This document shows positions 9,277 to 18,449 of a DNA stretch of 64,000 nt, one piece after another (positions within the stretch are counted from its first letter, which is position 1; each line of letters starts with the position of its first letter). This DNA comes from an uncultured Methanobrevibacter sp. Lineage in GTDB: Archaea; Methanobacteriota; Methanobacteria; Methanobacteriales; Methanobacteriaceae. The stretch spans positions 1 to 64,000 of the forward strand of contig NZ_CALDKF010000114.1 in assembly GCF_937898925.1 (NCBI RefSeq), written 5' to 3'. The notes under the pieces are model-generated. The model was not told the origin of the DNA and did not search any database. It saw only the letters and a program-made list of their open reading frames with translations. Position numbers and translations under genes: made by a program.

Positions 9277-9577
9277 TTTTTTTACTTTTTTACTTATTTA
9301 TTCTAATTTTTTAATTTTTTATCAGATTTATATGCTTTGATGTATATAATTAATATTTTTATATTATTTCATTTGATGTGATTTCATTATATTGAAGATA
9401 TCTTAAATTATTTTGTATTTTTTTAACAGTACATATGATTTAATCGCTCATTATTTTAATTAAAACATATTAAATTTTTTAGCAGATTTTCACTTTTACA
9501 CAATTACTATTTTACACACTTTGAAATAATTTTTTACATTGGAAAATTTTATAAATTTTAAAAAAATATCTAATTAT
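9277..9577. other. Intergenic region, nothing recognised
   Basis: About 300 bp of AT-rich DNA between mfnA and the fumarase subunit gene. It begins with T-rich tracts (9276-9320) that probably end mfnA transcription. No repeat, RNA gene or convincing TATA box was identified. Confidence 0.4.
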
Positions 9578-10078
9578 ATGAAAAAAATACAAACTCCAAT
9601 CAGTGATGATGTTGTAAATGATTTGAAAGTCGGGGATAAGATATCATTATCTGGCTTAATGTATTGCGGTAGAGATGCAGTTTTACCAAAATTGGCCAAA
9701 TCTATTGAAAACGATGATACAGACAAATATCCTTTTGACTTTAAGGGCATGGCTATTATGCATACTGCATTTAGCGTTGCAGGAGTTGCTCCAACTACAA
9801 GCAATAAAACTGAAATAGAATCATCAATTCCAACATTATCTAAAGCGGGGGTGAAGTTTCATATAGGAAAGGGGTCTTTATCTGATGAGACAAAGGAAAG
9901 CTTAAATAAGTATAATTCCGTTTTCATTGTCACTCCTCCAGTGGCTGCACTACTCACAAATAATGTCCTATCAAAGAAATGTGTGGCTTATGAAGAGGAA
10001 GGCATGGAAGCTTTCTTCGAATTGGAAGTTAAGGACATTCCAGGAATTGTGGCCATTGCACACGGTGAGTCTTTATAG
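9578..10078 (+). CDS. Fumarate hydratase (class I), beta subunit
   Basis: Matches the C-terminal domain family of iron-sulfur fumarases and L-tartrate dehydratases (FumB/TtdB type): KVGDKISLSGLMYCGRDAVLPKL, then GVAPTTSNKTE, FHIGKGSLS, VTPPVAALLT and VAYEEEGMEA. It would hydrate fumarate to malate with a separate alpha subunit that carries the 4Fe-4S cluster and is not in this window. The ATG at 9578 gives 166 residues and begins just before the conserved KIQTPISDD. A TTG at 9539 would add 13 residues, and neither start has a clear ribosome binding site. With PycB and PEP synthase nearby it fits the incomplete reductive TCA route of methanogens. Confidence 0.85.
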   Translation: MKKIQTPISDDVVNDLKVGDKISLSGLMYCGRDAVLPKLAKSIENDDTDKYPFDFKGMAIMHTAFSVAGVAPTTSNKTEIESSIPTLSKAGVKFHIGKGSLSDETKESLNKYNSVFIVTPPVAALLTNNVLSKKCVAYEEEGMEAFFELEVKDIPGIVAIAHGESL

Positions 10079-10212
10079 TTTATTTTTTTTTTTAGACTGG
10101 ATTAGATTTTTCATTTCCTATTTTTTATGCATATTATTTTTCAAATGCTCTTTTTAATTTTATATACTATTTTTTAGAAAATATTAATTATAACTTTTTT
10201 AGGGGTATTTTA

Positions 10213-11334
10213 ATGCAAAGGAGGGGAACAACTAATCTGCCACTGCATGGAGGACATACGCCAAGATGGTTATTTGATAGAATGACTAAATTGTCTGGTG
10301 CAATCTCTGAAGTGGTAATCGAGGAATATGGAACTAATGAATTCTTAAACCGTATATCTGACCCTTATTGGTTCCAAGCATTCTCATGCGTCATAGGCTT
10401 TGATTGGCATTCCTCGGGAACAACTACAACCACACTTGGAGCATTGAAATCCTCAATTGATCCAGAAAAACATGGAATCTATATCTCTGGAGGCAAAGGA
10501 ACCGCATCCCGAAAAACTCCACAAGGAATTGAAAGGGCAGGAGAAATATTCAATCTTAAAAGCTCAAATATTGAAGACATGATTCATTCAAGCAAATTAT
10601 CCGCAAAGGTGGACAACTCATGCTTGCAGGATGGATATAATTTATATGTCCATAACTTCTTCATCACTGAAAAAGGGGATTGGGCAGTAGTGCAACAAGG
10701 AATGAACACTGCAACAAAATACGCAAGGCGTTATCATTGGATGGGTGAAAATGTTACAAGTTTTCTAGAGGATCCCCATAATGGAATATCCTGTGATAAA
10801 AAGGAAAATGAGGCATTGAACATGGCTTCAAAGGATAGTGTTGAAGCACAAAAAATCAGTGTTGATTTGATTAATGACAATCCTGATCACTTAAGGAGTT
10901 ATTTCAAAAGAAAAGATTCCAATCAACTTCTTTTAACTGATTTTAGCATAGATGAGACAAATTCCCTTACTTTGCCTGAGCATCATCAAGTCTTGGATAT
11001 GGATTTGTCTGATAAGGAATTTGAAGTTTTAAAGAATGCTTGGGAAATTCAGCCGGAAAAGTACGAGGACTTGATTTTGCTTCAGGGAATCGGTCCTAAA
11101 AAAATCAGGGCTCTTGCTTTAATCTCTGATTTGGTCTTTGGTGAGCCTGCAAGTTGGAAAGACCCTGTAAAATATTCTTTTAGTCATGGTGGAAAGGATG
11201 GTTTTCCTTATCCTGTTGATAGAGATGTTTATGATCATTCCATAGCCACTGTAAAGGATGCACTTCATCAGGCAAAATTAGATAAATATGATAAAATGAA
11301 AGCTTTAAAACGTTTGGATGATTTTATTTCTTAG
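10213..11334 (+). CDS. DUF763 family protein with helix-hairpin-helix-like segment
   Basis: A 373-residue protein of the DUF763 family, recognised from its start (RRGTTNLPLHGGHTPRWL) and the segment FQAFSCVIGFDWHSSGTTTT. The family is found in many archaea and thermophilic bacteria and has no established function. Near residues 296-306, LLQGIGPKKIRALALIS looks like a helix-hairpin-helix DNA-contact motif, and SFSHGGKDGFPYPVDR follows. The many conserved His, Asp and Arg residues suggest an enzyme, possibly acting on nucleic acid, but this is inference. AGGGG at 10200-10204 precedes the ATG. It converges on trm56 with a shared hairpin between. Confidence 0.85.
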   Translation: MQRRGTTNLPLHGGHTPRWLFDRMTKLSGAISEVVIEEYGTNEFLNRISDPYWFQAFSCVIGFDWHSSGTTTTTLGALKSSIDPEKHGIYISGGKGTASRKTPQGIERAGEIFNLKSSNIEDMIHSSKLSAKVDNSCLQDGYNLYVHNFFITEKGDWAVVQQGMNTATKYARRYHWMGENVTSFLEDPHNGISCDKKENEALNMASKDSVEAQKISVDLINDNPDHLRSYFKRKDSNQLLLTDFSIDETNSLTLPEHHQVLDMDLSDKEFEVLKNAWEIQPEKYEDLILLQGIGPKKIRALALISDLVFGEPASWKDPVKYSFSHGGKDGFPYPVDRDVYDHSIATVKDALHQAKLDKYDKMKALKRLDDFIS

Positions 11335-11353
11335 GTGTTATGGTGAAAAGATA

Positions 11354-11379
11354 AATAAATTATTGTAAAATAATTTATT
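11354..11379. terminator. Bidirectional hairpin between DUF763 gene and trm56
   Basis: Perfect 11-bp inverted repeat AATAAATTATT (11354-11364) and AATAATTTATT (11369-11379) with loop GTAA, in the 74-bp gap between convergent stop codons. The stem is all A-T, so it is only moderately stable. Confidence 0.5.
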
Positions 11380-11408
11380 CTTCTTTTATGGTGAATGATT
11401 TTATTTTT

Positions 11409-11966
11409 TTATTCTTCTTTGTTGATTTTTCTATTTTCATCATGGATATTTACAGTTTTTCCATGAGCTGTTGGAATAACTTCAAATACAGGATTTTCAA
11501 ATTCCAAATCAAATTCCTTTCCTTCCATCAAAAGATGTTGGAAAATTGCAAGTGCTGCAACTTCAGAATGAGGTTGTGTTGTTACGGAAACATTCCAATC
11601 AGCATTCTTATAGACTTTTGTAGGTACTTTTGCTCCACCAACGATGATTAGGATATCATCACCGGTTTCACGCACTTCATCTACAATTTCATGAGCTTGT
11701 GAACCATACATTGTCAAATGAACTATTTTTCCTCCATTTTCTCTCCAGTTCATTATAACTTCCATATATGAATTGTTATATTCGATTTCAAAGTCTCCTC
11801 CCCATCTGTCTGCAATATCTCTTACGCTTTTCATCATGCTGTGGTCTTCTTCTCCTGCCAACCAGACTTTACTTGCACCAAAAGCTCTTGCAGTTAAGCA
11901 TACATGGGTTGTTATACGTGTGTCTCTTCCTATTCTGTGGTCTAATCTTAAAACGTTTATATTCAT
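11409..11966 (-). CDS. trm56: tRNA (cytidine-56-2'-O)-methyltransferase aTrm56
   Basis: A 185-residue SPOUT-class methyltransferase, archaea-specific. It begins INVLRLDHRIGRDTRITTHV, which is diagnostic for the family, and has the SAM-binding trefoil knot around IIVGGAKVPTKVY (107-119) and the QPHSEVAALAIF helix. It methylates the 2'-oxygen of C56 in the T-loop of tRNA. AGAGTG lies before the ATG. The length fits the short single-domain form without extra C-terminal domain. It is next to cobS on the same strand but 112 bp away, so co-transcription is uncertain. Confidence 0.93.
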   Translation of the reverse strand: MNINVLRLDHRIGRDTRITTHVCLTARAFGASKVWLAGEEDHSMMKSVRDIADRWGGDFEIEYNNSYMEVIMNWRENGGKIVHLTMYGSQAHEIVDEVRETGDDILIIVGGAKVPTKVYKNADWNVSVTTQPHSEVAALAIFQHLLMEGKEFDLEFENPVFEVIPTAHGKTVNIHDENRKINKEE

Positions 11967-12078
11967 TGTTTCACTCTTTTACAATAAGATAATTTGATAA
12001 TTTTAATTATTATTTTTTTTTAGTTTTTATTTTTTAATTATTTATAATTCTTAAGTTTTTTTTATTTAATTTAATATT

Positions 12079-12915
12079 TTAAATTAAAGAACTGAAATTC
12101 ATTGAAATCAATATTAACATAGCGAGTAATGAGAAAAGTCTTCCTAATTCGTTAGAGGTTCCGAGAACATCCCCATTTGCAATTTTAAGATGTTTTTTAG
12201 CAAGTAATGCTGTCAATGCTCCGCCGAATGCTCCTCCAATAATACCTAAAAGTCCTATGTGGATTCCAGGACCTAAACTTAATGCTACAGCAATTATGAA
12301 GCAAATGATTAATCCAACAACATAATTTTTCAAGTTCATGTACTTGATGAAATATTTACCGATTCCTTCTTCAGATGCTTGAGAGCTTATGCAACAGGTT
12401 GTTAAGCCTATTTTTGCAGCAATTTCTGCTACAATAATCAATAAAAGTAAATTAAAGCTAACTGCATATGCATAATTGATTAAAGAGGTGAATGCAGCTA
12501 TGGTAATTGTTCCTACAATAAATCCAGTAGCTATTCCTCCAACACCAGTCATAGGATCTTTCATAATGCTTAATTTTTTCTCTGGAGAGCCGTGGACCAT
12601 CACTCCATCTCCAAAGTCCATAAGTCCATCGAAATGATTAAATCCATTTATCAATAATAAGAATCCATAGACTATTGCAGCAATCAAAAATGGGTCAAAA
12701 TGGATGAATTTTGCTAATATGAATGCAATAATTGTGGCTAATAATCCTATAAGTCCATTAAGGACTGGCCAAAACCATGTTAACCTTGCCATTTCATCAA
12801 TAGTTGTGTAAATGTTTAAAGGGAGTATTGTTGAAAAAGTCAATAATCCTCCAATGGAACGTAATGTTGAAGGGCTTTGCTTTTCAAAGTAGTCATCATT
12901 GTTTTCATCTTTCAT
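12079..12915 (-). CDS. cobS: Adenosylcobinamide-GDP ribazoletransferase (cobalamin synthase) CobS
   Basis: An integral membrane protein of 278 residues with about seven hydrophobic segments. The signature NGFNHFDGLMDFGDGVM (90-106) holds Asp 96, 100 and 103, followed by KLSIMKDPMTGVGG. It joins adenosylcobinamide-GDP to alpha-ribazole(-phosphate), the last lower-ligand step of cobamide synthesis. It is the second gene of a minus-strand pair with the CbiS-like gene (79-bp gap), which would supply cobinamide salvage and alpha-ribazole phosphatase activity. GGTGGA precedes the ATG. Confidence 0.94.
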   Translation of the reverse strand: MKDENNDDYFEKQSPSTLRSIGGLLTFSTILPLNIYTTIDEMARLTWFWPVLNGLIGLLATIIAFILAKFIHFDPFLIAAIVYGFLLLINGFNHFDGLMDFGDGVMVHGSPEKKLSIMKDPMTGVGGIATGFIVGTITIAAFTSLINYAYAVSFNLLLLIIVAEIAAKIGLTTCCISSQASEEGIGKYFIKYMNLKNYVVGLIICFIIAVALSLGPGIHIGLLGIIGGAFGGALTALLAKKHLKIANGDVLGTSNELGRLFSLLAMLILISMNFSSLI

Positions 12916-12994
12916 ATTTTCAAATCCACCAATTCTTTAATATCCATCAATTCCAATATGTCATTTTTTAATATCTGCCAATAATCGATAAAAT

Positions 12995-14206
12995 TCATTC
13001 TCCGAGTATCTTTGTCATGCATCCTGCAATCAAGCCTGCAAATGCATTTGATAAAACCGGTCCTAAACCGTATAATATTCCTGGCTTTTCTTTTGAATAT
13101 CTTCTGAAGTTCAGCAAAGCCTTAGTTCCAGCTATTTGATTTGCAATTGTTGCACCGATAAGTTCATCTGGATAGAAATGAACCAGTTTTTCATTTAAGT
13201 TTATTTCACGGACTCTTCCTTTTTGAAGGTCTTCCTCCAGTCTAATTGCTGCAATTAAGAGAGCGTTAATGTTTTTATCGCGAACTGATTTAAGCAATTG
13301 CTTCTCTAATTTTTCCTTCAATTCTTCAGTTTCTTCCATATTTTCTAGAAGGCTCATTCCAACTTCAATCATATCTCCGATTTGGATTCCTTTACTGACA
13401 AGATAATCAAGTATTCCGATGTTCAAATCAATCTTTTCCAATGCATCTTCACAACTAATTACAACTGCATCTTCAATTCTTTCTATGAATTCATCTAAAT
13501 CGATATCATCATCCTCATATTCCATATTGGTTATGTCTAAACCGATTTCCATTATATAATCTTGATCTAAAGTCTCTTCTGGGAGATTGGATGCAATAAC
13601 CAGGAAATCATTATTGTTTAGGATATGATTTATATGGGCTGGCAAGTGAAGTGATTCAAAGAATTTTGCTTTTTGCTTAGTTGCAACCTTATAAAGTTGG
13701 ATGAGTAATTTAGGGCTGAATGCATGATTCAAAAGAATTATTTGTCCAAAATCAACTTTAGCATTATCAAATCCTTTCCAGCTATTGACAACTTTCAGTT
13801 CATTGTAAAAATCCTGAACTTCAAGGTCATTGGAAATTACAGTAATGACAGTTATATCCTCATAAGTGTTGCTAATGAAATCTATTTTATCAAAGCTTTG
13901 AGCGATATAACCTCCATCAATATCATTATTTTCCTTATATTCCTCAGTGATTTCCATTAACTCAACATCATTTAATGGCTCATCCTCATTTTCCCTATTG
14001 AAACTGATGTAATTGTCTGACAAGACCATAATGTTCTCTATAATGTCAATTCCATCACTTATTTCCAAATCACTGAATGTTAAAAAATAATCTGGATTGT
14101 TAATGTATAAAGCATCTTCGTTTTTAATCAATTCACCGTTCACTAGCTTGTTTTTGATGCTTTGGATTTTCTTATTTTTTGCATTGTTTTTACTTTTTTT
14201 AGACAA
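12995..14206 (-). CDS. cbiS: CbiS-like protein: degenerate CbiZ-type region plus CobZ-type alpha-ribazole phosphatase domain
   Basis: Residues about 250-403 resemble CobZ/PgpA-like alpha-ribazole phosphatase (SCEDALEKI, HFYPDELIGATIANQIAGT at 343-361, KEKPGILYGLGP, AGLIAGCMTKI). Residues about 115-210 resemble CbiZ, the adenosylcobinamide amidohydrolase (QIILLNHAFSPKLLIQLYKV, ATKQKAKFFESLHLP), but where CbiZ has a Gly/Thr-rich GTGTD-like motif this protein has NNNDFLVIAS. CbiS fusions of these two domains are known in methanogens, and the next gene is cobS, which supports the call. The start is TTG with AAGAGGA upstream. The CbiZ half may be inactive, and the assignment of that half is tentative. 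Confidence 0.66.
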   Translation of the reverse strand: MSKKSKNNAKNKKIQSIKNKLVNGELIKNEDALYINNPDYFLTFSDLEISDGIDIIENIMVLSDNYISFNRENEDEPLNDVELMEITEEYKENNDIDGGYIAQSFDKIDFISNTYEDITVITVISNDLEVQDFYNELKVVNSWKGFDNAKVDFGQIILLNHAFSPKLLIQLYKVATKQKAKFFESLHLPAHINHILNNNDFLVIASNLPEETLDQDYIMEIGLDITNMEYEDDDIDLDEFIERIEDAVVISCEDALEKIDLNIGILDYLVSKGIQIGDMIEVGMSLLENMEETEELKEKLEKQLLKSVRDKNINALLIAAIRLEEDLQKGRVREINLNEKLVHFYPDELIGATIANQIAGTKALLNFRRYSKEKPGILYGLGPVLSNAFAGLIAGCMTKILGE

Positions 14207-14354
14207 TTAAATTCCTCTTTTCAATTGCTTTGAATCCTACCCTTTAATGATTTCTCTAATTTTGGAGTGATTATCATAATTTATTGTTTCGTATTATGAA
14301 TATATTTTTATAACAAATATTATTTAATTGTAATTATATATATTATTTTAGAGA

Positions 14355-14458
14355 ATTATTTAGAGAATATTTATACAATTATTTAGAAAATATTTATACA
14401 ATTATTTAGAGAATATTTATACAATTATTTAGAGAATATTAAAACAATTATTCAGAGA
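14355..14458 (+). repeat. 23-bp tandem repeat before larC, four and a half copies
   Basis: Copies start at 14355, 14378, 14401, 14424 and (partial) 14447. Copies 1 and 3 are identical; copies 2 and 4 differ by one and two or three bases. Each unit contains AATATTTATACA, so the array repeats a TATA-like element about every two helical turns, ending 40 bp before the larC ATG. Confidence 0.85.
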
Positions 14459-14497
14459 TTAATTTTGATTGTAATTTAAGCTTAAGGAAGTAATTTT

Positions 14498-15772
14498 ATG
14501 GTTTATATTATTGACCCTCAGAATGCAGGAATATCTGGGAATATGATTATTGGAGCTCTTGTGGACTTGGGAGCTGATGGGGAAAAGGTTAAATGTCTTA
14601 TGGAAGATGTGGCTGTTGACTTTGGTGAGGTTGAAGTATCATTAAATAAAGTAAATAAGTCCGGAATTGATGCTACATTTTGCAATGTAAAGACTATTGA
14701 TGAGGATAATGAAAACAACCATCATGTTCATTTTCCAGATTTCATGGAAAAAATTGATCTATTGAAATATGCAGATATTGAAAATTTAACCGATGAAATG
14801 GTTGAAATGGCTAAAAAGGTATTTAAGAGAATAGCTATTTCAGAGTCAAGAGTTCATGGCAAAAGCCTTGAAGAAGTTCATTTCCATGAAGTAGGTGCTG
14901 CAGATGCTGTAGCAGATGTTTTAGGTTCAATTTGTGCTTACTTTGATTTAGGAATGGATAAGGATAAGGTGGTTGGTCTTCCTATTGCTGTTGGTGGTGG
15001 AGTGGTTGTAACTGCCCACGGAAGAATTCCTGTCCCTGCTCCTGCAAGCTTGGATATTCTTAAAGGATTAAATGAGGATTCCTTTAAAGATTTTTCAAAA
15101 GGAGAAACTAAATGCGTTGGCGGACCAGTCAATTCTGAACTTGCAACACCTACTGGATGTGCTTTGTACATGGAGTTCTGTGATGAATTTTTAGAATTTG
15201 CTCCTATGATGTCTCCTGAGGAGATTGCATACGGTTGCGGTTCAAAGGAATTCGATTTCCCTAATGTGTTAAGAGTCATCAAATCCAAGAATACAAATGG
15301 AAAGCATAAGGTTTCTGTAATTGAAACCAATATTGACCATATGTCTGGTGAGGAATTAGGTTTCTTGTTTGATTTGCTTTTGATTGAAGGAGCTAGAGAT
15401 GTTTCAGTGGTGCCTATTACCATGAAGAAAAATAGGCCAGGTCATTTAATTAAAGTTATCTCAAAACCAGATTTAGTTGACCATTTAGTAAATATCCTCT
15501 TTAGGGAAACCGGCACTTTAGGTATTAGAGTCTCTGAAAACACTCATAGAGGAGTTGCTGAAAGGCAATTTGTTCCTTTGGATATTAATGTTGGCAATCA
15601 TATTTATACAATCAACTTTAAGATAGGATTGATTGGAGATGAAATCATTTCTCATAGGCCTGAATATGAGGATTTACGCAGAATCTCTGTAGAGCAGGAC
15701 ATTCCTTTAATTGAAGTGAGAGATGTTGCAAACACTATGATTCGTGATTATTTGGAAAACAATAGGGAGTAA
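14498..15772 (+). CDS. larC: Nickel-pincer cofactor biosynthesis protein LarC
   Basis: A 424-residue DUF111 family protein, recognised from DPQNAGISGNMIIGALVDLGA at the start, then VHFHEVGAADAVADVLG, GRIPVPAPAS and PTGCALYMEF. LarC is the CTP-dependent cyclometallase that inserts nickel into pyridinium-bisthiocarboxylic acid mononucleotide. Here it is one continuous frame; in Lactobacillus larC is read through a programmed frameshift. A His-rich stretch (HHVHF near 75) could bind nickel. LarB and LarE are not in the window. AAGGAAG is placed well before the ATG. The 23-bp repeat array lies directly upstream. Confidence 0.93.
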   Translation: MVYIIDPQNAGISGNMIIGALVDLGADGEKVKCLMEDVAVDFGEVEVSLNKVNKSGIDATFCNVKTIDEDNENNHHVHFPDFMEKIDLLKYADIENLTDEMVEMAKKVFKRIAISESRVHGKSLEEVHFHEVGAADAVADVLGSICAYFDLGMDKDKVVGLPIAVGGGVVVTAHGRIPVPAPASLDILKGLNEDSFKDFSKGETKCVGGPVNSELATPTGCALYMEFCDEFLEFAPMMSPEEIAYGCGSKEFDFPNVLRVIKSKNTNGKHKVSVIETNIDHMSGEELGFLFDLLLIEGARDVSVVPITMKKNRPGHLIKVISKPDLVDHLVNILFRETGTLGIRVSENTHRGVAERQFVPLDINVGNHIYTINFKIGLIGDEIISHRPEYEDLRRISVEQDIPLIEVRDVANTMIRDYLENNRE

Positions 15773-15837
15773 AAAGAAATTCTTAAATATGAATTGCAAT
15801 AAGTATTATATGTGAAAATATTAAAAAATGTGAAAAT

Positions 15838-16446
15838 ATGAAAGTTCCAAGATTAAATTTAGCATTTTTATCAAGATTTTTTATCATATTGGCTCTTGTA
15901 TTATTGATATATAATGAGTTTAAACTTCAATCCAGTTTAGTCGCATCCATTTCTTTAATATTTGCAGTCTTATCTGTTCTTTGCATGCTCATATTTGCCA
16001 TTCGATTCAGACAAGGTAAATATAATCAAGGGTTTCAGATTGTAGTTGAAACAGATGTAGATAGGGCTTTGAAGGATGGTGTGATATCTGAGGAACAAGC
16101 GGAATCCATTCCAAGACGTGTTGTTCTCAATACTAAAGATCTTATATTAAATGTCATTTTTAATTTTGCAATTGCTAATCATTTTGATCTGATTCCTATT
16201 GACATTCTTAGGGAGATATTGCCTCATGTTCCACCTGCTCATTTAGAGCATTTGTATGAGGAGTCCCGTGAAATCAGTGATGATTTGAATGATTATTTCA
16301 GAGCACAGAAATTTGCAAACAAGGCAGATGTCATCACCAGATCAGATGAGATTAAGGAATACTTGGCTAAAACCTATCCTTGGATGGCTCCTGAAACTTT
16401 ACAAAACACTTATGATTATTTCTTTTTAGGAATTGGAAATGGATAA
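15838..16446 (+). CDS. Two-helix membrane protein with soluble helical C-terminal domain, unknown function
   Basis: Residues about 12-28 and 33-57 are hydrophobic helices, so the N-terminus forms a membrane hairpin. Residues 65-202 are a soluble, mostly helical domain with VVETDVDRALKDGVISEEQAE, LREILPHVPPAHLEHLYEE and a repeat-like YLAKTYPWMAPETLQNTYDYF. The two latter segments share a P-x-A/E-x-L pattern, which may mark an internal duplication. I do not recognise the family. It lies 65 bp after larC on the same strand and may be co-transcribed. GTGAAAAT precedes the ATG. Confidence 0.7.
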   Translation: MKVPRLNLAFLSRFFIILALVLLIYNEFKLQSSLVASISLIFAVLSVLCMLIFAIRFRQGKYNQGFQIVVETDVDRALKDGVISEEQAESIPRRVVLNTKDLILNVIFNFAIANHFDLIPIDILREILPHVPPAHLEHLYEESREISDDLNDYFRAQKFANKADVITRSDEIKEYLAKTYPWMAPETLQNTYDYFFLGIGNG

Positions 16447-16530
16447 ATATTTTTATTCATTTTCTTTTTTTATCATTCCAATAATAGTTTCATATATTAC
16501 GAATTAATTTAATCATTATTATCTTATTAT

Positions 16531-16560
16531 TATCCTTAATTATCCTTAATTATCCTTATT
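16531..16560. repeat. 10-bp tandem repeat, three copies
   Basis: TATCCTTAAT at 16531-16540 and 16541-16550, then TATCCTTATT at 16551-16560. It lies in the 270-bp gap between convergent genes. The same gap holds the perfect palindrome TTAGATTAATCTAA (16672-16685). Confidence 0.7.
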
Positions 16561-16681
16561 ATTATCAATATTTCAGATTCTTTGAAAATGAATTCTTAAA
16601 AATAGCTTTTTTTGTTTAATTTTAAATAAGGTGTAAAGAGATTAAATCTAATAAATATAATTCTAAAAATATTAGATTAAT

Positions 16682-16721
16682 CTAAAAAAAAATAAAAAGA
16701 TAATGGTAAAAAATACCATTA
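16682..16721 (-). terminator. Hairpin plus T-run terminator of pycB
   Basis: TAATGGTA (16701-16708) and TACCATTA (16714-16721) form an 8-bp stem with a 5-nt loop, overlapping the pycB stop codon. On the minus strand it is followed by two T-rich runs. Confidence 0.75.
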
Positions 16722-18449
16722 TTCGTCTAAAGGTTTAATCAACATTAAGTTGTCACCTGCGTTTACAGTGTCACCTTCTTCTACGAAAATTTGTTCTACA
16801 ATACCTTCCTCTTCAGCGTAGATATCGTTTTCCATTTTCATAGCTTCAAGAACTGCAACTACAGTACCTTTTTGGACTTTATCTCCAGTGTTTACTTTAA
16901 TCTTAAGCACCATACCTTGCATGGATGCAGTTAATGCACCAGGAATAGGGCCTACATTTCCGCTGCCTCCTTGTTGACCGATTTGCATGTAACCGGTAGG
17001 CATGATTTTTACATCGAAGATATCTCCATCAACTTCTACAGAGTATTCAGTTGGAATAGCGCTAAGGTCATCATCACCGCTACCGCCAATGTGAACTTCT
17101 GGGAATGGTTCCTCTTCGAGGTCGCCTTTAAGGAATTGTTTAGCAACTGGAGGTAACATTGCGAGAGTAAGAACATCTTCCTCTTTCTTGATGATTCCTA
17201 ACTCTTCACCTTCTTTTTTGAAGTTTTCGTATTCAGGTTCAATTAAATCTGCAGGTCTGCAGGTAATACGTTCCTCATCACCAATGATCTTTTGAGCAAT
17301 CTCTTCATTGATTGGTGCTGGAGCACGTCCATAGAAACCTTTCATGTAATCTTTAACTTCGTTGGAAACGATTTTGTATCTTTCACCGTTTATAACGTTC
17401 ATTACAGCTTGAATACCAACGATTTGGCTAGTTGGAGTTACGAGTGGAGGGTATCCCATATCCTTTCTCACACGAGGCATTTCTTCCAATACATCTTGGT
17501 ATCTGTCTAATGCGTTTTGCTGTTTTAATTGTGAAATTAAGTTGGAAAGCATTCCACCAGGGATTTGGTACATCAATACGTCAGTGTCGATTCTTTCACT
17601 AATAGGATCGATGTATCCTTCGTATTTTTCTCTAAGGGTTTCGAAGTATTTTTTAATTTGGTTTAATGCTTTTAAATCAAGACCAGTGTCGAATTCAGTG
17701 CCTTGTAAGGATGCTACAATACTTTCTGTTGGAGGTTGGGAAGTACCCCAAGCGATTGGTGAAATAGCAGTGTCTAAAATGTCAACACCTGCTTGGCATG
17801 CAGCATAATAACTGATAGGAGTCATACCACTGGTACAATGTGAGTGTAAGTTAACTAATAAATCAGTTTCTTCTTTTAATCTTGTAACCAATTCAAATAC
17901 AACAGACGGGGTGATTAAACCAGCCATATCCTTAATAGCTATTGAATCACATTCCAATGCTTCAAGTTCTTTTGCAAATTCCACGAATTTGTCGATAGTG
18001 TGAACTGGACTAATGGTGTAGCTGATAGTTCCTTGAACATGAGCACCTTGCTCTTTAGCTACTTTAATGGATTGTTGCATGTTCCTAATATCGTTCATTG
18101 CATCAAAGATTCTAAAGATGTCAATACCGTTTTCATAGGATTTTTCTACAAATTTAGTTACAATGTCATCAGCATAATGTTTGTATCCGAGTAAGTTTTG
18201 ACCTCTAAGGAGCATTTGCAATGGAGTTTCAGTAAAGTTTTCCTTTAATATTCTTAATCTTTCCCAAGGGTCTTCGTTTAAAAATCTAATACAAGTATCA
18301 AAGGTAGCTCCACCCCATGCTTCTATAGCATGATATCCCACTTTATCCATTTCTTCAATAATAGGAACCATATCTCTTGTTCTCATTCTGGTTGCTAAAA
18401 GGGATTGGTGAGCATCTCTGAATGCGGTTTCGGTTATTTTCACTTTCAT
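16719..18449 (-). CDS. pycB: Pyruvate carboxylase subunit B (carboxyltransferase and biotin carrier)
   Basis: A 576-residue subunit with a TIM-barrel carboxyltransferase at the N-terminus (TETAFRDAHQSLLATRMRT, the EAWGGATFD segment, LHSHCTSG metal-binding region), a PYC/OADA conserved domain in the middle (YQIPGGMLSNL) and a C-terminal biotinyl domain with biotinylated Lys about 538 in EAMKME. With PycA, encoded elsewhere, it makes oxaloacetate from pyruvate and bicarbonate. The same architecture occurs in oxaloacetate decarboxylase alpha, but no membrane decarboxylase subunits are nearby. AGTGAGGTG lies before the ATG. Confidence 0.93.
   Translation of the reverse strand: MKVKITETAFRDAHQSLLATRMRTRDMVPIIEEMDKVGYHAIEAWGGATFDTCIRFLNEDPWERLRILKENFTETPLQMLLRGQNLLGYKHYADDIVTKFVEKSYENGIDIFRIFDAMNDIRNMQQSIKVAKEQGAHVQGTISYTISPVHTIDKFVEFAKELEALECDSIAIKDMAGLITPSVVFELVTRLKEETDLLVNLHSHCTSGMTPISYYAACQAGVDILDTAISPIAWGTSQPPTESIVASLQGTEFDTGLDLKALNQIKKYFETLREKYEGYIDPISERIDTDVLMYQIPGGMLSNLISQLKQQNALDRYQDVLEEMPRVRKDMGYPPLVTPTSQIVGIQAVMNVINGERYKIVSNEVKDYMKGFYGRAPAPINEEIAQKIIGDEERITCRPADLIEPEYENFKKEGEELGIIKKEEDVLTLAMLPPVAKQFLKGDLEEEPFPEVHIGGSGDDDLSAIPTEYSVEVDGDIFDVKIMPTGYMQIGQQGGSGNVGPIPGALTASMQGMVLKIKVNTGDKVQKGTVVAVLEAMKMENDIYAEEEGIVEQIFVEEGDTVNAGDNLMLIKPLDE

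Noticed and set aside
9539..9577. TTG start of the fumarase beta subunit
   Set aside because: Adds 13 residues without a ribosome binding site; the ATG at 9578 begins nearer the conserved domain. Neither is proven.
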